Part shown: one piece after another, positions 1-12,000 of the stretch
Position numbering within the stretch: position 1 is the stretch's first letter
How the letters are laid out: the number at the start of each line of letters is the position of its first letter
From: Sthenelais limicola
Lineage: Eukaryota; Annelida; Polychaeta; Phyllodocida; Sigalionidae
Reading direction: 5' to 3'
Assembly: GCA_942159475.1 (NCBI GenBank)
Contig: OW804096.1
Coordinates: 39,803,744 to 39,867,743 of the forward strand
Length of the DNA: 64,000 nucleotides
Notes under the pieces: generated by a model
Databases searched by the model: none
What the model was told of the DNA's origin: nothing
Seen by the model: the letters and a program-made list of their open reading frames with translations, nothing else
Position numbers and translations under genes: made by a program

Positions 1-2
1 GC

Positions 3-3000
3 AGTGACGATGATGAGGAACGAGTAGATGGATTATTTTCTGGGGCAGGAAAACAAAATTCTCTCAAAAAAGACAGCGATTCTGACTCAGAAAGTGGTGA
101 CCCATTCAAGGATAACTACTATGGACAGAGGGAATATGTACTTTCAGAGCAAATGGGTGAGGATAGTTCTGACAGTGAATATTGCATTATATTTAAGAGA
201 GTTTTAGAAGCGATCACAGAAGAGGATACAGATGACCTTGACCTCGATACGACAGGCGACACGGACGCGGAAGTGCATGATATTCCTGCAGACGATGAAA
301 GCTGTGGCACGAGCGATAATCAGGGCGAAACCGTTGCCATTGGCAACCGCAACCGCCCTTACAATAGCTCCGTACTAGAGGCTGGCAATTGTCACACAGG
401 CGCTCCTAGTGTCGTAAAACAGAACTACACAGCTCTCCAACAGCTGGGTAACAATGGCTTGAAAGGGAGGGATGCAAGCGCCCATGAAACAGCGTTCATT
501 GACGAGAACAAACGAGACTTAATGCATGAGCAAACAACAGAGGAGGTGGAGCGCGGGAGGAGGGGAGGAGGGGATGATAGTACCCATGGTTTCCCGAGAG
601 GGGGCACAAGTGAGGAAGGGGAGGAGCAAGAGTGGAGTTACTCGAGTATATATAGAGTAGGAGAGGAGCAAGTTGGGCGATTTAACCAACAACGCTATGC
701 AGATATAAACACAGAAATGAATTCCCACTTGGATAAGCCTAGTAGCCCTTCCTACACTAACATGTTTGCACCTTTGGAGGACGGGGAAGATTACAGACTC
801 GGAGACGAGGATGGGGAAGAAGAAGAAAGGGATAAGAAGAAGAATGCAGAGAAGGAAAATGAAGAAAAGGAACAAGTTCAGGAGGCGAAAAGGGAGAGGG
901 GGAAAGTTAAAGTTGTCCCTCTCCCTAGAACAACCCTCCTCAAAGGAATTCCCAGAACCGCATCCAACTCCCAGCCAGAGCCAATTCAAGGAGATCTGCA
1001 GGTTCCATCATCCCTTCCCTCAGGGATTAACTCAACAAATCCTGGGGGAATGTCAGCTCAGTGCAGTTTTGATCTTTCGGACACAGCCTCGGATACAAAC
1101 AGCATTGATGTGGCAGAGGATTATGACCCTGAAAAGATCAAGGAGGCTGAGAGTTTGCGTTGCTATGGTGGCCTAGTCAACACTCAACGTCCAGTCACCA
1201 TTGGTCCTTATCATGACCGCCAGTCTGCCTTCGCCAGGAGACGAGTAATAACAGTTCAATCTCCTGTAGAAAACAACAGCCCTCGTTGTTTAGATTCGGG
1301 TGAAGAAGAAGCATCTAATTCGGGTTCTGAATTAGATTCAGAGAGAGGAGGAGGATTGTTTGGGAAATTGTCGGCTGCTGCCAGAGTGGCTGGAAGATCG
1401 AGAGAGGATTTGGCGCGAAAGACACCACCACTAGTGACACCTAGGAGAGGCACCGAGCATAAGCAAGGCTTGGAGGCAGCTCTTGCATGGAATGAGGAAG
1501 GTGTGGTCCGTGCAACCACACCTAGACAGGAGGTGGTGGAAGAGGAGCAGGAGGAGGAGCAGGAAAACGACGAGGAAGTAGCATTACACACAGATTCGCC
1601 TCAAATTGTCACAGAATATCTTGGAGACAGTGACAATGTGAAAGACAAGGTATCTGAGAATGAGAAAGAGCCAGGGAGTGGAGATACTGATGAGAATACA
1701 CACAGCACAAGTAAGATTTACTATTGGGAGCCGAGCACTCAAAGAATAATAACAACAGAAGAGGGAGGAGCTGGTGGTGATTCACCGCAGCTTTCAGTGC
1801 CTACTGCCTGGGCTTCTGAAGCAGCGGGCGCAGCAGACTCTAAGCAAGGAAAGGCTCCTAGCAGGGAAGCGCAGTGCACTATTAATGTCATATCCGCCGC
1901 TAGCGCCCATGGCATTCCAGTCACCTCTACAACCGCCCCTAGTGCAGCTGCTTCTGTCCCCGTCGCTCAAGCCCCACCTGCCGCCACTGTCACCACTGTA
2001 TCTCAGTCGGATAGCATTCAAGGATTTGTACTAGAAACCAGGGACTCCCTTGACCAATCTTTTGGAATAGGACAGAATGAGATTAGCTATGGGAAAGACA
2101 CTGAGATAGATGGAGAGGAAGATCTACCTCAAGGATCAAACAATGAAGGGGAAGGAGTAACAGGAGAGAAAGAAGAGGAGGAAAGCTATAAAGAGAGTAC
2201 AGGAGGAGGGGAGGAAGGCCACACCGACCATAACAACAGTCCCCAGCATCCCAACTCCAATAACAATCGTACCCACAGCCCAATATCCACTCAAACCACA
2301 GTTAATCCCCCTCTAGTTTTACACCAGGCTAAATCACTGAGAGAGGCGGCACTAGATGCAGTAAATGCTCCACCACATGATGATTACTACCTAAGGAGTC
2401 AGTACTACGATACTCCTGACAGTAACTGCGTATCAACAGAGACAGGAGGAAGCGCGGGAGGAGTACATACTGTGAGTAGTATAGAGGAATCGCCAATAAG
2501 GCCTTTGCATCAGGCGCTCTCATCTTCATATCTCACACTAACTTGTCCTGGGAGTCCCTCTCTAGCCAATTCCCCTCGCAGTCCAGCCAGTGAAGCGGAT
2601 ACTATCGGCACAGACGCTGATTTTGACTCAGCTGAGGAAGGGTCATCGTCCTTCTCTGGTAGGTACAGGACCCCGGAGGGATGGTCAGGGCCAGACTCCC
2701 TCGGGGAGGACCAGTGGAAGACCGCTAAGAAGCAGGAGGATGAAGCAGGAGGAGGAGAGAGAGGTGAAGGTGCTGGTGGTGTTTTGATTAAATGTCCTTC
2801 GCTTCAGAGACTGCAAGTTCCTAATGTTGAATACGCAGGAAGATTTGGAGATGGGTATACACTGGAGCACTGGGAGGCTGATGATAACAGTGGGGGAGGA
2901 ACATTTGTGGTGGACTTAAAGGTGGATGTGCATCATTTGGGGAATGACAGTGATCAGGACAGTGAGTCACTGGAAAGTGGGGGTGGTGGGGGTGAAAGAG

Positions 3001-6000
3001 ATACCACACAGGAGGAGCAAGAGAAGAAAACCAATGAAGAGGACCAGGTTGATGATAATCCCCACCCTGGAGGTAACAATCTCCATCCTGGAGAAGATCA
3101 GGAAAATAGAACAGACTTAGAAAAGGAACCGGAGGAGGAAAAGGAAAGCTCTGAAACTGGGTTGAAAGAACAGGAGGAGGTATTGGCGAACCAGGAAGAG
3201 AACAGGGAAATAGCTTCTGTTGAATATCCGACAGAGGATTTTGTTGTTGTTGAATCCGACCCGAATGCAAGGATAGTTGCTGCCAATAATGATGCAAATA
3301 ATAAATATGTTGGTGAGAAAATAAAAAGTATAGCCGAGCAGACCAAGGATATAAAGTATATGGACATTACTAGTGATGAAAATGAGGAGATTGCTGAAGG
3401 GGACAGAGTAAGTGGAGAGGATGAGGATGATGATGACGAAGATGATATAGTAGATCATTTTGAGTCAGCAACAGAGGAGGAGGAAGAAGGAGATGAGAGT
3501 TATGAAAACTGTGTAGCAAATAATAAAGACATACTAAGCGAAGAGGACGAAATAACTGATGAAACTGAAACAGAGACAGAGGAAGAGGATTCTGAAACAT
3601 CTGGAGAAATTGATTCTCTAAATAAAGCCACTGTTGCACAACGAAGCACATCAGTTACAGAAAGACCTCTGAAAATCGGTCCTGTTTCAATTGACCGTAC
3701 CAGCAATGTCAGAAACAATGGAAAACTGCCAATAAGTAATAATTCAGATAGGAATAAACAGGCAGGAGTTGAAGCAAAAATACCACCAAAACCAGCGGGA
3801 AGAGGAACTGGGGATAAAAGCCTGGTCCTCTCTAATTCAGGGGTCATTGCTAGGAATAGATTTCAGTCAGAGCGGCTGTCACGAACAACAATGGATCCCA
3901 AATCAAAAGTTTACCAAGAGTTGGAGGATCTGCAGGACTTCAAAGAGACGCAGGAGCGAGGGCCTGATGCTGAGGTACAACAGATGGTGGAAGCTAATCA
4001 GCCTCCCAGAGATAAGCCAAAGGGGGATTATGCAGACCAACAAAGCAGTTTGATAACAGCTATTGGTCACGGAAGTGAACCTTTGGACTCAGGTAATTCC
4101 CACGAGGGGGAATATAGATTAGCTCGGGCGATGCCTGATTCTCATCGGCCCCACCCAGTTCAACCCCCAAGTGTATTGGGATCCTATGATAAAGGGAAAA
4201 CCGTGACTGTGAGTCCATTACAAAGTACTAAGTCAAATACAGGGGCTCTAAAGGGGGATTATGAATCCAGTGAAGGTTCTATTAAGCAGCCAATTAATTC
4301 GCCTGAGCAAATCATTGACCAGGAAAATACGATGATGGCTAGAGGTTCCAGTAGTACAAATGGGCATGCCTTGGGTAATAATGGTAGTTATAGCCTAAGT
4401 GAAAGCATAGCCAAACAACCGGTCAAAATTACCACCACTAGCACCGCCACTGGGACTCACACTTCAAACATTGACCAGATTGGAAGTGGTGGTGAGAGTG
4501 GTGGTGCCAAAAATGGTCCCGGTGGTGGTAGTGGAGGAGGGAGGGGGGAAAGTATAGGCGATCCACCACGACCAGCACCACATCAAGCACCACCCAGTGA
4601 ATTATTGTACACACATACCTCTAGTAGGGGCACCACTTCAACCACCACCACCATAACACCCTCTAACACCACCACCACCTCCCCCACTTACTACTCCAGC
4701 GAAGGAAAGGCTAAAGCGCCAGCAGAGGGACTAGGAATAGGTACAGAAACCCTTCAGGTGAAAAAAGCACCTGGAGCTATTAGCAGTCGCATAAGTGCGG
4801 CCGCTGGAGAAGGTACTGGAGAAGGTGAAGGTGGAGGTGACAGAGAACTTGACAGTTCTACCAGATTTATTTGGAATTTGGATCCCAATACAAACCAATC
4901 AATTTCTCCATCAAGCGATCAAGCAGCTCTCTCCCAATCCATTCCACCCCTCCAAGGTAGAGACACTGGTATATTGTCATCAACGCCACATGGAGATAAC
5001 AGTGATAAAAGGATTAATCAAAAGCAAGGAAACAAAACAGTTCCAATAATTCCCGTGACTTCTGTTGATACAGGTTCAAGCAATGAAAGCATAGTTTATG
5101 TGTATAAAGAGAACAGGGTCGAAATAAAGGAGACTAGAGATCAGGAGGAGGTAGTTTTAACAGTGAAATCAAAGCATGAGTCCACTATTAAACATTATTC
5201 ATTGCCATGTGAAAGTGATTACAATTCTTCCACCCAGCGTAATGAGGGTGCCAGAGGTAAGGATAGGCCTAGCTTGGAGGCACAGGGGCGGCCTGAGGAC
5301 GGTGGATTGAGTGCTGCAGGTTCGACGGGATTAGCTGCACCAATCTCCGCCAACAAACAAGATCATGCCTCGGTGTCTGGAGGGGCTCGTGGCGGGTGTG
5401 GTGCTGTTGTTTCCATTCCATCTGAAACTCAAGTAGTGTATGAATCAAAATCGACAGAAACTGATCCTGAAACAACATCTGGATATGGATATCAGCTGTA
5501 TAATGTGAAGGAGGAGGAAGAAGAATTCGAGGGAATGGGAGAAAAACAATCCAAATTGGAACTTGATTATGGTATATCCCAGTCACCATCCCCCCCTGGT
5601 GCTATATCTGATTATGATCCTAGACAATCAGTGATCGGAGAGGCTGTACTTAATGAGAGTGGTAATAGGGATCAGTATCAGACACCAGTAAATAAAAACA
5701 GGGGCAGAACCACTGGCATTGATATAAAATCAAGGAGTAATGATGATGTCAATAGCAAGGAGATAAGGACAGTAGGTGCTAGAGATAGTGGCAATATGAC
5801 AGATACCAGTGGTGGTATGATACATCCAGGAAACCTAGGTATGCCTATCAAAGATAACACTATCTTCTCCGCTCCAGCCAGGTCCAATAACCATTCAATG
5901 CCTAGTATAGTGATATACAAACATCACGACGACTCCTCCTCTTCTACCTCCTCATATATACTACAAGATCAGTCACATCCCCTTCGTCCAGTGCAATCAC

Positions 6001-9000
6001 CCGGGAGAAATCAGTCACAACAAGTAACAATACAACAACCAGAAGGCAAATCAACTAATGAACATGTTACTGCTGGATCACGCTCCTCTATACCATATAG
6101 CCACCAATACCCTGGAGGTATTGTAGGTGGTAGCAGTGGTGGTGGAAGTGGCGATTGGACTTCCTCCAGACCTAAACAATTCATTCCTGATCAGCCGCAC
6201 GCTGGTGTAGTAGAAGAAGGTGGAGGCATTGTTGTAAGAGTTAAGGATCAACCGTCTTCTATTCCTACTGCTACCTATGTGCGTACAGGTTGTAGTGGTA
6301 TACCAGCAGGTACTGGAGGAGTAGGTGGTAGTAGTACTACTACTACTACTGGAGGTGCACCCATTCCAACTCGTATTTTTTATATACCTGAAGACCAGCT
6401 TGATTCACAATCGACTCCTCCACAGCGGTCACAACAAAGCACTGGAAGAAGTGTATCAACTTCTACACCTAGGTACTATAATGTTAGATCTACTGGAGGA
6501 GGTACTGGAGGAGGAGAAGGTACTGGCGGGGCTCCACAATACCCACCAGGAGGAGGAGGGGCAGGAGGAGGAGGAAGAGAAGCACAGGTGAATAACCAAG
6601 GACAACACATATCTATAACACCTGGAGGAAACAGTATGGGAAATCAGAACAACTCCAGTGTCCACTATGCAAATGAGATCTATATCGATCCGGAGGAGTA
6701 TGATGAAGAAGGGGGATTCAGACAGCAATCCCCAGTGCAGTATGAAAGGGATAAATATGACCTGTACTATAGCAATGATGATAACTATATTCCCCCACCT
6801 GGAGAGGGGAGTTACAGTCCAGAAGGTAACAGCCAGCCACAGGGTGGGATTCCTAATTATGATTTTCCCACGGAGCAATTACAAATACAGCAAGGTTATG
6901 GACAGAATAAACAATACAGTCCTCAACGAGGACATGAGTACCTTCCTGAGAGGAATTATGAACGAGGATACCAACAACCACTAGTGAAATATGCATCTAT
7001 TAGGAGAACCACTGATACTAGGGGGTCTTCTGCCTCTTCTCCCGCACCCCCTCTATCGCCAAGGTCACCAACTAGGGTCAGGGACCCTTTGTCCTTACTG
7101 GATAGGTCATACGAGGACCTGGATCAGAAAATGGCAGCCGTTGGATACCAAAGAATCGATCCACCCCCTGAGGGTGGTATAACCCCTCCAGATGTTAATT
7201 ACCAATTTGGTCTAAGTCCTGGACACAAAGGGGATCACCACCAACGTCCGGCCAGCCCTAGTTACCTGGATCGTTCCCATGGTAACCAAACATATCCAGG
7301 TGGTCAAGACCCAGGTAGTAGAAGTGGGCAAATGCAACAACAGCAGCAGCAACAACAACAATATATTTCTCCCCCTCTCTCCCCTCGCCACCATTCCCAG
7401 GAGGCAGTAGTACATCGACCCCAGGATATTCCTATAAATAGCAACAGAGGGTCCTGGCCGGGGTCAGATAATAGGCCTGTAGTTCACACAAAATCCCCTC
7501 CATGGCGCTATGATCGCTCACCATCCAGATCCCCACATCGGATGCCATCACCGCTCCACCACCACACTCCTCCAGGTCCTCTATCTCCTAGGGAGAAGTC
7601 AAGCTTTCCTGTAATCCCAAAAGTATACTGCAAGGATTCGAGTGGGAGTACTGACAATATTGACACTCAAGGCTTTAGCGACAGAGAGCTTCATCTGACT
7701 GCATATGATAAGGTAGATACAAGAGAGCATGGATCCTTATCTTCACCGTTATCAGGGCCTATGTCTCCGTCTCGTTCCTGCACAGCCCTCGCCACTTCTA
7801 CAGCACTTGCCAGGAAAGATAACCACAGTCACCATGAAGAGGATGCTGGTATTTCTCAGTCCTCCTCCTCAGGTGGTGGTATAGGTTCCAGGTCTGTAGT
7901 TTCTGCTATAGGAAACGCTGAAGCCACTGGAGAAAATCCATACATAGCTGTAGCAAGGGCAACAGCCAGGGCCGCTACTATAGCAAGTGCTCATGCTGCG
8001 GCGGGGGTGGCCAAAATGACCCCATCATCGCCCTCTGATGATGAAAGTGGGTCTGATATCAATGTCGTGATATCCACTTCCTGTACAATCAAAAATGAAT
8101 ATTCATCACCCAGATTGGAGAGTGACAGTCAAGATGTTATCCGAATCATGGAGAGAAAGAGTCCCGTTGGTGGAGCAGGAGCTATAGGAGGAGGAGGAGG
8201 ACGAGGAGTAGGAGTAGGAGGAGAAGGGTTTAAAAATAGTTCTCTTAATTACGACCAACATACCTCTATACCATCTCCCACAAGAACTCTTGAGGAACAA
8301 CAACAAAAACAACAACAACAGCCAAAATTAAAGAGAGATGGGAGTCTAGAAGGGCCTAAAAAGATGGTAATTACAATTGAGCAAGAAGGAACCAAGGAAA
8401 AACGTTCCAGGACTGTTGAATGCGAACTTCCGGTTGATCCCCAGGACGATGACCTTTCTAGAATAATAAGTGGCGCCGTTAAAAGGATTCTGACGTCATC
8501 AGCAGCGTCTACTGGCAGTGGAAGGACCAATAAGAAGATGGGAAATGAGCAATTGGATGATATAATCCAGCGAGTAACTCAGCAAGTTATGAATGCATAT
8601 ATCAGTGAGCACTACAATGACGAGGACATTAATAGGAAACAAAAACATAGGATTATAGATGATAGGTCTGGAAAATATCAACAATTCGGGCCTGGTATTG
8701 GAGTGAGTGCTGGTTCCCCTTCCACCTCCACAGCCTCCCTCTCTTCCTCTCTATCTAAGCCAAAGCTAAGCCCAGTTGTCAATAGTGAAACCATACCATC
8801 ATTCAGATCGCCTAGGATAGATATGGAGACATACAAGGAAATGCACAGAGTGCATAAGCACGAACCTAGGGACGATGATTTGTCTAAATATGCTGTGCCT
8901 GTTAACACCTATGGGCATCGTTTGCAGTATGTTCCGCGTGGGCAGGATCCCAAATCCAAATCGCCTGAGCTGCATAGGAAACCTTCGGTAAATAACAGCT

Positions 9001-12000
9001 CCAGTGACACTACAAGTGAATCTACCCAGCAAGGAAGCGATCAGACCTATTTCTATGTGACTGGGAGTGGGCCTAGAGATAGGAGAGCTATTAGACATAT
9101 GGGGGAATTTAAACAAGGCATAGTGACTCAGCAGGGAGTTGTTAGTCAGCAGGGAGAGGTGAAATTGGCTTTGATGAAAGACAGGCCCCAACAGCCGCGA
9201 ATGGAACATGTTAATCTCTCTGAAGCTGAGGGTGGAGGAGGGGGAGATACAGGTGCAGGACCCGGATCTTCTTCAGTTCATAAACTTCATTCTGAGTCAC
9301 TGAGGAGTAGTAAAATGCAAGGGAGCTATAGTAAACAAGGAGGAGGAGGTGCGAACAGGGAAATACCCAGACATGAACAAGCTTCAGGGGCGGAGGACAG
9401 CCCCAGGAAAATTAAAGGTATATTAAGGACTTCACCTAGGGTGGAACAACAACCAGTCACAACTACTCCCTCGTCGTCAACTTTCCCAGGTTCTTACAGG
9501 GCTAAAAGTCCACCTAAACATTTTGATAGCAGAAAAATGGCACCGGACCAAAGGTATTCTTCAAGAAAGCTAACACAGCCAGCCAAACAACCTGAGAAAA
9601 AGAAGCCTTATGATTCTGTTTTATTACGACCGGTTCATGATAGGCCTACACCGGTGAGTATGACAAGGAAATACGATTGTGACAGTGACAAATCTGAAAA
9701 ACGTTCAAAAATAGACAATGCTAGGAAAGGCTACTTGGATTTAGTTCCTAAAAATCCCCCATGGCCAAAAGGAACCATTCTAGACGCAGCTTTTGAGGAA
9801 AAGAAGAGAAAGTGGTTTGAAAAAACAGTTCCAAAGGACAGCCCCAAAAAAGGATTTATGGTTGTTGATATTGACATAGACAAACATTCACCTGAGGATA
9901 AAAGATCTAGTAGTGAGGATTTAAAGAGGCGATTGAGCGCAACACGATTAAAGGCACCTAATAGCTCAGAAATAGATCAACGATGGCAATCACTGGCTAA
10001 GCTAAAGCCTTACAAAAGCCATGGGAATTTATTGGATCAATCTCTAATGGATGATAGCACTCAGAATCTGAGTAACGATAGCAGTAGCGATGCTAACACT
10101 TCAGCAGCAGATTTGAGAAGAGCTAAGTCACTTGGTACCCTTCCTAGTCAATTCTTCGCTAACAAGCGTTCATATACTTCTCTATTGGAAACTGATCTGG
10201 ATACTGGGGTGTGTACAGAAACCCCTCTTATTTACGAAACAGATCTAGATGGAATGAACAGGCAAAACAAAGCTAGGAGCCTGACTAATCTTTCAATGAA
10301 AACGTCCATGGTGCCCATAGATATCGATGAGGAGAGGAGGAAATCATTTGAGACACTACCTAGAGAAGGAGGAGGTAGGGGAGGAGGAGGGCCAAGTCTA
10401 TTATACAGCCTCCCTAACCAGGATAGTGGATCCGAATGCAGTAGTCTTGATACTTCCCAGGAGCGCAGTCTTTCGGCAGGAGAGCTGAGAATCACTCAGT
10501 CTCTGAACAAACTCTCCATACCCAATTGGTACAGGCAATCTTTTGGCAAAGGCATAAAGAAGCCCGTCGAGCTGACACATACAAGGCAATTGCGGGAAGG
10601 CTCCTCGTTCAGCGGTGGGGATTCCCCAGATTCTTCCTTTGAATTCCATCGCAGGGAAGATGGTTTTCCCGGTGGTTATACCTTCAGGGGCTCTAAAGAA
10701 AATCTGCGGCGTCAGCAGCAGCAGCCGTACCAACAGCCAAAACCAGTAGTAATTCAGCACCGAGTGTCAAATACATTGAGAGCTAAGTCACCTTTGCCTC
10801 CAAGTCCATCTGCTACGTCTGAGAAACAAGGCAATTTTGAATTGCCAAGCTCAAAGCTTAAGACCCACCATGTGGAGTTAAAACATATGGAAACGAAGCA
10901 CCCCAGTCAGTACATTCCCCCAGCCCAGATCCCCAAGAAAAGTTCAGCTAAGGAAGCTTATTTAAAGTTGAAAGCTCAGTCTCATGCCCAAGATGGTGTT
11001 CTTAGACAAGCTAACCAGGATCAACAACAATTGCAACAACAGCAGCAACACAATGTGAATGGGGTAAAAGAACAACCAGAGAGGTATACCACTAAGTCAT
11101 ATATAACACTATCACCTCAACCACAACGCAAACAAATGGTTGATGAAACTGGGTCTCCAAGAACACACTCTCCATCCGGCAGAGGCTCAAATACTTCATT
11201 CCCTAACCAGGCATATACTACTCAATCTCTCCCAAATCATATACAATCAACAAGCAGATCGCCGCCTATGCATACTCAGCAAAATGCCAAGAGCTATGAG
11301 CCAGGGGCCACATGCAGTGGTTTGGTGGAGAAAATGAAACTAGGGGAAGGAAATCGTTTCTCCAAGTCAGACCTCCATCCCCAATTCTACCAGCATCCGC
11401 AGCAGCATATACCACCTAATGCTGTTTATTCCCGTATGCTTGATAACATAGAAAACCAGCGGAGAGAGATACAGGAGCGGGCCCATATGATAACAACTGA
11501 TAAGAGCATCCCCCCTGGGCTTATAAACAAAGATGAAGACGAATATGATAAGATAAGAAAAAGCTTCCCTGTATTGTCATACAATGAATCTCCATCGATT
11601 CAGAAGAAAAAGACAGGAGAATATGGAGAAAAGACTGGGTCCAATGTTGAGTTAGCAATAGCAAAAGATGAACCCCCATTGAGGTCCCCTAGATCCCCCT
11701 TCAGTACCCCAAGAGATTCAGGAAACAAGAGGGATTCATCCTTGGATCAGATCTTGGGGGGTCTGCTGGCTATTCCATCAGCTAACGATCCAACTAGCCC
11801 CAGCTCGGAGGAGGATGACGGGAATACATCTCCCAAAAAGAGAATATTCCGGTTGCTAAGGAACGCTTCCACTCCGAGAGGAAGTATGACGTCAGTGAAC
11901 ACCAGTCGCACGCAAGATAATACGTCAGACGCTGAGGACGGCCCAACGTCGTTACAACTGGACTCCCCCCATCTCCAGAACCTAACTGATAGGGCATATG